64,000 bases of DNA, from contig NZ_JAWQLY010000002.1 of the NCBI RefSeq assembly GCF_033446685.1, positions 429,884-493,883 of the forward strand. The letters are read 5' to 3'. Source of the stretch: Modicisalibacter sp033446685 (GTDB lineage: Bacteria > Pseudomonadota > Gammaproteobacteria > Pseudomonadales > Halomonadaceae). The notes below the pieces were generated by a model. The model did no database searches. It saw only the letters and a program-made list of their open reading frames with translations, and was not told the DNA's origin. Positions 32,258-40,115 of this stretch are shown here, in pieces (position 1 is the stretch's first letter; every line of letters starts with the position of its first letter). A program made the position numbers and the translations under genes.

Positions 32258-33325
32258 ATGGAACTGATTCGCGGCTTGCACAACTTGACGGCGAAGCACC
32301 GGGGCTGCGTGGCGACCATCGGCAATTTCGATGGCGTGCACCGCGGGCACCAGGCGATTCTCGATCAGCTGCGCGATCGTGCCGCCGCGCTGGGACTGCC
32401 GGTGGCGGTGGTGATCTTCGAGCCGCAGCCGCGCGAGTACTTCGCCGGCGACCAGGCGCCGCCGCGGCTCACCCGGCTGCGCGACAAGGTCCGGCTGCTT
32501 GCCGAACACGGCGCCGAGCGGGTGGTCTGCCTGCCGTTCAACGAGGCACTGCGCAGCCTGACGGCACGGGCGTTCATCGACCGGGTGCTGGTCGACGGGC
32601 TGGGCGTTCGCCATCTAGTCGTCGGCGATGATTTCCGCTTCGGCTGCGACCGGGTCGGCGACTTCGCGCTGCTGCGCGAGGTCGGCGAGGCGCGCGGCTT
32701 CGCCGTCGAGCATACCCGCACCTTCGTGCTCGACGACGAACGGGTCTCGAGCTCGCGGGTACGCACGCTGCTGGCCAGCGGCAACTTCGCCCAGGCTCAG
32801 CGCATGCTGGGCCGGCCCTACCGACTGGCGGGACGCGTGGTGCGCGATCAGCAGCTGGGCCGCACGATCGGCGTGCCCACCGCCAACCTGCCGTTGCTGC
32901 CCGGACCGATGGCGCTACGCGGCGTGTATGCCGTACTCACCCGGCTCGCCGATGGTCGCGAGTTCACCGGGGTCGCCAACATCGGCTGGCGGCCGACGGT
33001 GGGCACGCCGCGACCGGTGCTCGAAGTCCATCTGTTCGATTTCGACGGCGACCTCTACGGCCAGCGCATCACCGTGGTGCCCTGCGCGCGGCTGCGCGGC
33101 GAGCTGACCTTCGACGGGCTGGAGGCGCTCAAGCGCCAGATCCAACGCGACCAGGCGCGAGCACGGGACTATTTCCGGGGCGTCGCGCTGGCGGATGGCG
33201 GCTCGGTTGAGGCCGCCACGGACGACTCGGCCTGGCAATCCTTTCTGGCATCGGCGCCGCTGGCGGCGATGCCGACGACTTCCGAATCCCCGGCGGCCCC
33301 AGCCGCCGACAACGACGACGGCTGA
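32258..33325 (+). CDS. ribF: bifunctional riboflavin kinase / FAD synthetase
   Basis: A 355-residue protein. The N-terminal FMN adenylyltransferase domain begins ATIGNFDGVHRGHQAIL, with GDDFRFGCDRVG and VSSSRVRTLLASG further on. The C-terminal flavokinase domain has TIGVPTANLPL and GVYAV...GVANIGWRPT. It makes FMN and FAD. The ATG at 32258 follows GAAGGA, and a longer frame begins at 32222. The gene overlaps nothing and is 10 bp from ileS. This order is conserved in gammaproteobacteria. Confidence 0.94.
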   Translation: MELIRGLHNLTAKHRGCVATIGNFDGVHRGHQAILDQLRDRAAALGLPVAVVIFEPQPREYFAGDQAPPRLTRLRDKVRLLAEHGAERVVCLPFNEALRSLTARAFIDRVLVDGLGVRHLVVGDDFRFGCDRVGDFALLREVGEARGFAVEHTRTFVLDDERVSSSRVRTLLASGNFAQAQRMLGRPYRLAGRVVRDQQLGRTIGVPTANLPLLPGPMALRGVYAVLTRLADGREFTGVANIGWRPTVGTPRPVLEVHLFDFDGDLYGQRITVVPCARLRGELTFDGLEALKRQIQRDQARARDYFRGVALADGGSVEAATDDSAWQSFLASAPLAAMPTTSESPAAPAADNDDG

Positions 33326-33335
33326 CTCCAAGGCT

Positions 33336-36176
33336 ATGAGCGACTACAAGCACACCCTCAACCTGCCAGAAACCGACTTCCCGATGCGCGGCAATCTGCC
33401 CAAGCGGGAACCGGCGCGCCTTGCGCGCTGGCAGGAGCTCGATCTCTACCAGCGGTTGCGCGACGCCGGGCAGGGGCGGGAATCCTTCGTGCTCCACGAC
33501 GGCCCTCCCTACGCCAACGGCAGCATCCACATCGGTCACGCCGTCAACAAGATCCTCAAGGACATCATCGTCAAGGCCAAGGGCCTGGCGGGCTTTGACG
33601 CGCCCTACGTGCCGGGCTGGGACTGCCACGGGCTGCCCATCGAGCACAAGATCGAGACCCTGCACGGCAAGCACCTGCCGCCGGAGCAGGCCCGTGCGCT
33701 GTGCCGCGAGTATGCCGGTGAGCAGATCCAGGGCCAACGCCAGGACTTCGAGCGCCTCGGCGTGGTCGGCGACTGGGCGCATCCCTACCGCTCGATGGAC
33801 TTCGTCAACGAGGCCGGCGAGGTGCGTGCGCTGGCCGAGATGGTTCGCCACGGCTATGTGTTCAAGGGGCTCAAGCCGGTCAACTGGTGCTTCGACTGTG
33901 GCTCGGCGCTGGCCGAGGCCGAGGTCGAGTACGCCGACAAGCAATCCGACGCCATCGACGTGGCCTTCGCCAGCGCCGACGACACCAAGCTGGCCGCGGC
34001 GTTCGGGCTGAGCGAGCTGCCCAAGCCCGCCGCCGTGGTGATCTGGACCACCACGCCGTGGACCATTCCCGCCAACCAGGCGCTCAACGTGCACCCGGAG
34101 TTCAGCTACGCGCTGGTCGATGTCGGCGATCGCCTGCTGTTGCTGGCCGAGGAGCTGGTCGAGAGCTGCCTGGAGCGCTTCGGCCTGCAGGGTCGGATGA
34201 TCGCCACCGCCAAGGGCGAGGCGCTGGATCTGATCGAATTCCGCCACCCGTTCTACGATCGCCGCTCGCCGGTCTACCTGGCCGACTACGTGGGCGCCGA
34301 CGAGGGCAGCACCGGGATCGTCCATTCGGCACCGGCCTACGGCATGGATGACTTCGTGACCTGCCGCGCCCACGGCATGGAGTTCAGCGAGATCGAAAGC
34401 CCGGTGCAGGGCAACGGCGTCTACGTCGACGACCTGCCGTTCTTCGGCGGTCAGCTGATCTGGAAGGCCAACCCGCAGATCGTCGCCAAGCTCGAGGAGG
34501 TTGGCGCACTGCTGGCCCACCAGAAGATCACTCACAGCTACATGCACTGCTGGCGGCACAAGACGCCGGTGATCTATCGCGCCACCGCGCAGTGGTTCGT
34601 GGGCATGGATATCCAGGGCGAGGATGGCAAGACCCTGCGCGAGCGTTCGCTGGAAGGCATCGAGGCGACGCAGTTCGTGCCGGCCTGGGGCAAGGCGCGC
34701 CTGCACTCGATGATCGCCAACCGTCCCGACTGGTGCATCTCCCGCCAGCGCAACTGGGGCGTGCCGATCCCGTTCTTCCTGCACAAGGCGAGCGGCGAGC
34801 TGCATCCGCGTACCCTCGAGCTGATGGAAGCGGTTGCCGAGCTGATCGAGGCCGAGGGCATCGACGCCTGGTTCCGTCTCGACGCCGCCGAGCTGCTCGG
34901 CGCCGAGGCTGGCGACTACGAGAAGGTCACCGACACCCTCGACGTGTGGTTCGACTCCGGCACCACGCACTGGCACGTGCTGCGCGGCTCCCACGCGCTG
35001 GGCCACGAGCAGGGCCCGCGCGCCGACCTGTACCTGGAAGGTTCCGACCAGCACCGCGGCTGGTTCCACTCGTCGCTGCTGACCGGCTGCGCGATCGACG
35101 GCCATCCGCCCTACAAGGGCTTGCTGACCCACGGCTTCACCGTGGATGCCCAGGGCCGCAAGATGTCCAAGTCGGTGGGCAACGTGATCGCCCCGCAGGA
35201 GGTGATGGACAAGCTCGGCGCCGACATCCTGCGGCTGTGGGTCGCCTCGACCGACTACTCCGGCGAGATGGCGGTCTCCGACGAGATCCTCAAGCGCACC
35301 GCCGACGTCTATCGGCGTATCCGCAATACCTCGCGGTTCCTGCTCGCCAACCTCAACGGCTTCGACCCGTCGCGCGACGCCATCGCCTTCGAGGACATGC
35401 TGGCGCTGGACCAGTGGGTGGTCGACCGCGCCGCCCAGTTGCAGACGCGTATCGAGCAGGCCTACGAGGAGTACCGCTTCCTCGACGTCTACCAGCAGGT
35501 GCATACCTTCTGCTCGCGCGAGCTGGGTGGCTTCTACCTGGACGTGATCAAGGACCGCCAGTACACCACCCAGGCCGATTCGCTGGCGCGGCGCAGCTGC
35601 CAGACCGCGCTCTATCACGTGGTCGAGGCGCTCGCCCGCTGGGTCGCGCCGATCCTCTCCTTCACCGGCGAGGAGATCTACGAGCACATCCCCGGCGAGC
35701 GTAAGCCGAGCGTGCTGCTGGAGCGCTACTACACGGGGCTGACCACGCTCGACGACGGCGCCGCGTTCGGCCGCGACTTCTGGGAGCGGGTGCTGCAGGT
35801 CAAGCAGGCGGTCAACAAGTGCCTGGAAGACGCGCGCAACGCCAAGCAGATCAAGAACGGCCTGGCCGCCGAGGTCACCCTCTACGCCAGCGACGAACTG
35901 CGCGAGACGCTGGGCCAACTGGGCGACGAGCTGCGCTTCGTGCTGCTGACCAGCGAGGTGCATCTGGCCTCTCAGGGCGCCGACGGCGCGGCGCAGGCCG
36001 AAGCCAGCGAGCTCGACGGCCTGCGGGTGGCGGTCGTTCCCAGCCCGCACGCCAAGTGCGAGCGTTGCTGGCAGCATCGCCCGGACGTCGGCAGCCACGA
36101 CGAGCATCCGGACCTGTGCGGGCGTTGCATCAGCAACCTGCCGGACGGTCCCGGGGAGACGCGGCACTATGCATGA
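33336..36176 (+). CDS. ileS: isoleucyl-tRNA synthetase
   Basis: A 946-residue class I synthetase. The HIGH motif is at His65-His68 (NGSIHIGHA), a CP1 editing domain holds the TTTPWTIPANQ region, the KMSKS motif begins at Lys609 (GRKMSKSVGN), and the C-terminus has a zinc knuckle CERCWQH...CGRCI. The ATG at 33336 gives the standard MSDYKHTLNLPETDFPMR start. Its end overlaps lspA by 8 bp. A very long open frame on the opposite strand is a coding shadow. Confidence 0.97.
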   Translation: MSDYKHTLNLPETDFPMRGNLPKREPARLARWQELDLYQRLRDAGQGRESFVLHDGPPYANGSIHIGHAVNKILKDIIVKAKGLAGFDAPYVPGWDCHGLPIEHKIETLHGKHLPPEQARALCREYAGEQIQGQRQDFERLGVVGDWAHPYRSMDFVNEAGEVRALAEMVRHGYVFKGLKPVNWCFDCGSALAEAEVEYADKQSDAIDVAFASADDTKLAAAFGLSELPKPAAVVIWTTTPWTIPANQALNVHPEFSYALVDVGDRLLLLAEELVESCLERFGLQGRMIATAKGEALDLIEFRHPFYDRRSPVYLADYVGADEGSTGIVHSAPAYGMDDFVTCRAHGMEFSEIESPVQGNGVYVDDLPFFGGQLIWKANPQIVAKLEEVGALLAHQKITHSYMHCWRHKTPVIYRATAQWFVGMDIQGEDGKTLRERSLEGIEATQFVPAWGKARLHSMIANRPDWCISRQRNWGVPIPFFLHKASGELHPRTLELMEAVAELIEAEGIDAWFRLDAAELLGAEAGDYEKVTDTLDVWFDSGTTHWHVLRGSHALGHEQGPRADLYLEGSDQHRGWFHSSLLTGCAIDGHPPYKGLLTHGFTVDAQGRKMSKSVGNVIAPQEVMDKLGADILRLWVASTDYSGEMAVSDEILKRTADVYRRIRNTSRFLLANLNGFDPSRDAIAFEDMLALDQWVVDRAAQLQTRIEQAYEEYRFLDVYQQVHTFCSRELGGFYLDVIKDRQYTTQADSLARRSCQTALYHVVEALARWVAPILSFTGEEIYEHIPGERKPSVLLERYYTGLTTLDDGAAFGRDFWERVLQVKQAVNKCLEDARNAKQIKNGLAAEVTLYASDELRETLGQLGDELRFVLLTSEVHLASQGADGAAQAEASELDGLRVAVVPSPHAKCERCWQHRPDVGSHDEHPDLCGRCISNLPDGPGETRHYA

Positions 36177-36720
36177 GCCTAGTGGACCCGAGACCCGGGC
36201 GGCCGAGACCGGCGACGCCCGAAAGGCTACATCCGCGCCGATGCGCCGGCCGCTGCGCTGGCTATGGCTGTCGCTGCTGGTCGTCGTCCTCGACCTGGGC
36301 AGCAAGGCGCTCGCCAGCAGCCTGCTGATCTACGGCCAGCCGGTCGAGGTGTTGCCGGTCTTCAACCTGACACTGCTGCACAACACGGGCGCGGCGTTCA
36401 GTTTTCTGGCGACGCACGACGGCTGGCAACGCTGGCTATTCGCGTTGCTCGCGGTGGGCGCCAGCATCGGCCTGAGTATCTGGTTGACCCGGCTGAAGCG
36501 CGGTGAAGTGCTGCTGGCCGGCTCACTGGCGCTGATCATCGGCGGTGCGCTGGGCAATCTCTACGATCGCCTGGTGCATGGCTACGTGGTGGATTTTTTC
36601 TCCTTCCACTGGGAAAGCAGCTATTTTCCCGCCTTCAATCTGGCCGACACGGCCATCACGCTGGGAGCGATCGGGCTGATTCTCGAAACCCTGCGCGATG
36701 CCCGGCGTCCAAAGGCCTGA
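36169..36720 (+). CDS. lspA: lipoprotein signal peptidase (SPase II)
   Basis: A 183-residue membrane protein with four helices and both catalytic aspartate motifs: NLYDRLVHGYVVDFF and FNLADTAI. It cleaves the signal peptide of diacylated prolipoproteins, such as BamD in this window. The start is inside the end of ileS (8-bp overlap), which couples the two. An N-terminal extension of about 23 hydrophilic residues precedes the first helix. Confidence 0.95.
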   Translation: MHEPSGPETRAAETGDARKATSAPMRRPLRWLWLSLLVVVLDLGSKALASSLLIYGQPVEVLPVFNLTLLHNTGAAFSFLATHDGWQRWLFALLAVGASIGLSIWLTRLKRGEVLLAGSLALIIGGALGNLYDRLVHGYVVDFFSFHWESSYFPAFNLADTAITLGAIGLILETLRDARRPKA

Positions 36721-36743
36721 CACTCCTGACGTGGAGCGATGAG

Positions 36744-37193
36744 ATGAGTGAATATCGGATCGGCGAGGGCATGGAAGTCACCCTGCACTTCACCCTAAAG
36801 CTCGAGGATGGCACGGTGGTCGATTCCACCCGCGACAAGCAGCCGGCGACGTTCCAAGTCGGCGACGGCAACCTGCCGCCGGGCTTCGAGGCGCCGCTCA
36901 AGGGCCTGACCGACGGCGAGACCGGCAGCTACACGATCTCTCCCGAACACGCCTTCGGCCAGCACAACCCGCAGAACATTCAATCGCTGCCCCGCGATAG
37001 CTTCGACGCGGAAACCGAACTCGAGGAGGGGCTGGTGATGTCGTTCGCCGACCCGGCGGGCGGCGAACTGCCGGGTGTGATCGCCGAGATCGGCGAAAAG
37101 CGCGTCGAAGTGGATTTCAACCACCCGCTGGCAGGGCGTACCCTGACCTTCGACGTCGAGGTGATCGAAGTGCGGCCGGCGACGACTCACTGA
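36744..37193 (+). CDS. fkpB: FKBP-type peptidyl-prolyl isomerase, SlpA-like
   Basis: A 149-residue SlyD/SlpA-type FKBP. The FKBP part is split by an inserted flap domain: VTLHFTLKLEDGTVVDSTR and FEAPLKGLTDGETGSY flank it, and the flap begins at PEHAFGQHNPQNIQSLPR. There is no His-rich metal tail, so it is SlpA-like and not SlyD-like. It probably assists folding in the cytoplasm. A good GGAGCGATGAG site precedes the ATG. Its place between lspA and ispH is conserved. Confidence 0.93.
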   Translation: MSEYRIGEGMEVTLHFTLKLEDGTVVDSTRDKQPATFQVGDGNLPPGFEAPLKGLTDGETGSYTISPEHAFGQHNPQNIQSLPRDSFDAETELEEGLVMSFADPAGGELPGVIAEIGEKRVEVDFNHPLAGRTLTFDVEVIEVRPATTH

Positions 37194-37256
37194 ATCGACC
37201 GTGCGTAGCGTTTTTATACACCGCCACTGATACCGCGCGTATCGAGCGAGGCAATC

Positions 37257-38210
37257 ATGCAGATCAAGTTGGCCAACCCCCGCGGCTTCTGCGCGGGCGT
37301 CGATCGGGCGATCGATATCGTCAACCGGGCGCTCGACGTGCTGGGCCCGCCCATCTACGTGCGCCACGAAGTCGTGCACAACCGCTTCGTGGTCGATTCG
37401 TTGCGCGAGCGTGGGGCGATCTTCGTCGATGAGCTCGACGAGGTGCCCGACGACGTCACGGTGATCTTCTCCGCCCATGGTGTATCGCGCGCCGTCCAGC
37501 AGGAGGCCGAGCGGCGCGGGCTGAAGATATTCGACGCCACCTGTCCGCTGGTCACCAAGGTGCACATGGAAGTGCTGCGTTATGCCAAGCGCGGCCAGGA
37601 GTGCATCCTGATCGGCCATGCCGGCCACCCGGAGGTGGAGGGCACCATGGGCCGCTACGACACCTCGCACGGCGGCGCCGTCTACCTGGTCGAGGACGAG
37701 GCCGACGTCGCCGCCCTCGAGGTCAAGGACCCTGAGCGCTTGGCCTTCGTCACCCAGACGACGCTATCGATGGACGACACCGCGCGGGTGATCGATGCCC
37801 TGCGCGACAAGTTTCCGGTCATCCAGGGACCGCGCAAGGACGACATCTGCTACGCCACCCAGAATCGCCAGGACGCGGTGCGCGAACTGGCCGCCGACTC
37901 CGACCTGGTGCTGGTGGTGGGTAGCGTCAACAGCTCCAATTCCAACCGCTTGCGCGAACTCGCCGAGCGCATGGGCACACCGGCCAAACTGATCGACGAC
38001 GCCAGCCTGATCGAACCGGCATGGCTGGAAGGCGTCGAGCGCATCGGCATCACCGCCGGCGCCAGCGCGCCCGAAGTGCTGGTCAAAGGGGTAATAGAGC
38101 GCCTGCGCACATTGGGCGCCGAGATTCCCGAGGAACTCGAGGGCCGCGAGGAGAACATCACTTTCTCCATGCCGCGCGAACTGAGAGAGCAGGTCATCGT
38201 CAGCGGCTGA
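37257..38210 (+). CDS. ispH: 4-hydroxy-3-methylbut-2-enyl diphosphate reductase
   Basis: A 317-residue enzyme with the three Fe-S cysteines: Cys12 in NPRGFCAGVDRAIDIV, one in DATCPLVTKVH and one in DDICYATQNRQ. The VGSVNSSNSNRL and TAGASAPEVLV motifs are also present. It makes IPP and DMAPP at the end of the MEP pathway and so supplies IspB. It is the last gene before the terminator at 38234-38261. Confidence 0.97.
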   Translation: MQIKLANPRGFCAGVDRAIDIVNRALDVLGPPIYVRHEVVHNRFVVDSLRERGAIFVDELDEVPDDVTVIFSAHGVSRAVQQEAERRGLKIFDATCPLVTKVHMEVLRYAKRGQECILIGHAGHPEVEGTMGRYDTSHGGAVYLVEDEADVAALEVKDPERLAFVTQTTLSMDDTARVIDALRDKFPVIQGPRKDDICYATQNRQDAVRELAADSDLVLVVGSVNSSNSNRLRELAERMGTPAKLIDDASLIEPAWLEGVERIGITAGASAPEVLVKGVIERLRTLGAEIPEELEGREENITFSMPRELREQVIVSG

Positions 38211-38233
38211 GATAGCTCCTTCGTCGAACGTTG

Positions 38234-38261
38234 AAAAGTCGGGCTTATGCCCGACTTTTTT
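38234..38261 (+). terminator. rho-independent terminator after ispH
   Basis: AAAAGTCGGGC (38234-38244), a TTAT loop, and GCCCGACTTTTTT (38249-38261). It separates the ribF-ispH operon from the pilus genes. Confidence 0.9.
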
Positions 38262-38335
38262 ATGGATTAAAAGCTACTGTGCTGCGCTAGACTGATACAT
38301 ATTGAAACAAATCTGTCTTTTTTCGAGGGTCTTCT

Positions 38336-38797
38336 GTGCGACAAGCCGGGGTCTCGCTGATCGAATCGCTCATCGCGCTGTTACTGATCAGCATCGCACT
38401 GCTGGGTATCGCCGGCTTGCAACTGGTGACGCTGCAGGATGCCCGCGATGCTCGCTGGCGCGTCGAGGCGACGTCGCTGGCTTCCGCGGCGCTGGAGCGC
38501 ATGCGCGCCAGTCCCGACCAGGCCGAGGCGTTCATGATCGATTACGACGATGACACCTTTCCCAATTGCGCCGGAGGCGGGAGTATCTGCAGCGGCATGC
38601 ACGACTGGTTGGGCGAGGTACAGCGCGCCTTGCCCAACGGGGCGGCGAAGATCGCCGTAGCGAAAGCCAGCGAAGTGGCTCAGGTGACGATCTCGCTGCA
38701 TTGGCGCCAGCAACCCGCCGAGGCCAACGACCCGCTGCCCAGTTGTGGCACCGCCGCCGACTCGGGCGGCTGTGTGATGCTGGAAACCCGTCTATGA
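38336..38797 (+). CDS. pilV: type IV pilus minor pilin PilV
   Basis: A 153-residue prepilin with a very short leader. RQAG is cut before VSLIESLIALLLIS, and the +5 Glu is present. It belongs to the PilV family by gene order and by the LLGIAGLQLVTLQDAR helix. The GTG start follows GAGG. It is part of the minor pilin complex that primes pilus assembly with PilW, PilX and PilE and delivers PilY1 to the tip. Its stop overlaps the pilW start (ATGA). Confidence 0.9.
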   Translation: MRQAGVSLIESLIALLLISIALLGIAGLQLVTLQDARDARWRVEATSLASAALERMRASPDQAEAFMIDYDDDTFPNCAGGGSICSGMHDWLGEVQRALPNGAAKIAVAKASEVAQVTISLHWRQQPAEANDPLPSCGTAADSGGCVMLETRL

Positions 38798-39567
38798 TGC
38801 GCCCCGCCCTGACCGGCGCAGCCACGACCGGAAGACGTCAGTCGGGGGTAGGGCTGGTCGAGTTGATGATCTCGATCACCATCGGCCTGGTACTGGTGGC
38901 CTTGGTGACCAATTATTACCTTTCCAGCCGTCAGAGTTATCAGACCACGGTCGTCTCGAGCGAACTGACCGACGCCCAGCGCTACGCCATGCAGCAGATA
39001 CGCCGGCAGTTGATGCTGGCTGGCTATAGCGACTCGTGGATGCATCAAGAGACCGTTTTCCCAACCGGCGGTGGCGGTGGCGAAGTTCCCCCATTCGCGG
39101 CGGGCGGGATCATCGCCAGCAATAAGCCAGGCGAACTCTGGTTGCGCATGCAGGGAGCGGCGCTAGCCAATCAGCCGACTATGGCCTGCAATAACCAGCA
39201 AATCACCAAGAATACCAATATTGCCTTGATACACCTCTTTATCGAGGACGATACGCTTAAATGCGAAACCCGTTTTGGCGGGGACCCGCAGACAAGTCCT
39301 CTGCTCGATGGTGTCGAAGCCGTCGCCTTCAGCTATCTCGACGACTCCGATGAGTTCAAGACTTACAATGATGCGGTCGACTGGCCCTCCGTGCGTGCAA
39401 TCCAGGTGGATTTGCTGATTCGCAGTGAAGCCCAGACCTATGACGCACCGGTCCAGCAGTCCTTCCAATGGCCGGGTAGCGCGACCAAAGACTTCACTGA
39501 TCGGTACATGCGCTCGCGAGTCACGCGCATCGTGACGCTGCGCAATTCCGCCGGGGTGGCTTCATGA
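38794..39567 (+). CDS. pilW: type IV pilus minor pilin PilW
   Basis: A 257-residue prepilin. A leader of about 18 residues ends RRQSG, followed by VGLVELMISITIGLVLVAL with Glu at +5. The C-terminal half is a large globular domain with RYMRSRVTRIVTLRN at the end, as in PilW proteins. It overlaps pilV by 4 bp and pilX by 4 bp, so the three are translationally coupled. Confidence 0.9.
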   Translation: MMRPALTGAATTGRRQSGVGLVELMISITIGLVLVALVTNYYLSSRQSYQTTVVSSELTDAQRYAMQQIRRQLMLAGYSDSWMHQETVFPTGGGGGEVPPFAAGGIIASNKPGELWLRMQGAALANQPTMACNNQQITKNTNIALIHLFIEDDTLKCETRFGGDPQTSPLLDGVEAVAFSYLDDSDEFKTYNDAVDWPSVRAIQVDLLIRSEAQTYDAPVQQSFQWPGSATKDFTDRYMRSRVTRIVTLRNSAGVAS

Positions 39568-40115
39568 TGGCTCCGCTTCGTCGCCAAGCGGGAATGGCGC
39601 TACTGGTGACGTTGGTGTTGATCGCGCTGATGGCGCTCATGGCGTTCTCCGGCAGCGAAAACATACGCTTGCAGCAACGTCTGGCGAGCAACGATCAGGC
39701 GGCCCAGATCGCGTTTCAGGCGGCTGAAGCCGCGCTCAAGGAGGCGGTCGAACAAATACTCGGAGCGCCACAGTTAGCCAGCTTCTGTAAGGGCAAAGCC
39801 AACCGTCCGACGATCGATAGCCTGGCCACGCTCAACTCCGACGATGTACTTCAGAGCCTGGCGGACCATGGAACCGATGTCGATTTCACGGTGGGGGACA
39901 ATAATGGCGAGCACCTGCCGCTAGGTACACAGCCGCGCTACGTGATTACCTGCGTCGACGAGGGCGCCATCGAGGATTACATCCCGCCGCAGAGTATGGT
40001 CGAGGGCAAGAACGAGACGGCGGTCGGCGAATATCATTTCTTCCGTATTTACGCCCAGGGTTTTGGTCCGAGAGGCCAGCTATCGCGCGTGATCGAGGCC
40101 CGTTATGTTTTTTGA
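39564..40115 (+). CDS. pilX: type IV pilus assembly protein PilX
   Basis: A 183-residue prepilin-like protein with the PilX N-terminus RRQAGMALLVTLVLIALMALMA, which lacks the +5 glutamate as PilX/GspK-type tip pilins do. The helix continues as QQRLASNDQAAQIAFQAAEAALKEA. It is a minor pilin near the fibre tip. Its last 11 bp overlap the start of pilY1. Confidence 0.88.
   Translation: MMAPLRRQAGMALLVTLVLIALMALMAFSGSENIRLQQRLASNDQAAQIAFQAAEAALKEAVEQILGAPQLASFCKGKANRPTIDSLATLNSDDVLQSLADHGTDVDFTVGDNNGEHLPLGTQPRYVITCVDEGAIEDYIPPQSMVEGKNETAVGEYHFFRIYAQGFGPRGQLSRVIEARYVF

Noticed and set aside
33129..36305. A 1058-codon open frame on the minus strand
   Set aside because: It is exactly antisense to ileS, with repetitive Leu/Gly/Arg/Val composition and no motifs. 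It is a high-GC shadow of a clearly real gene.
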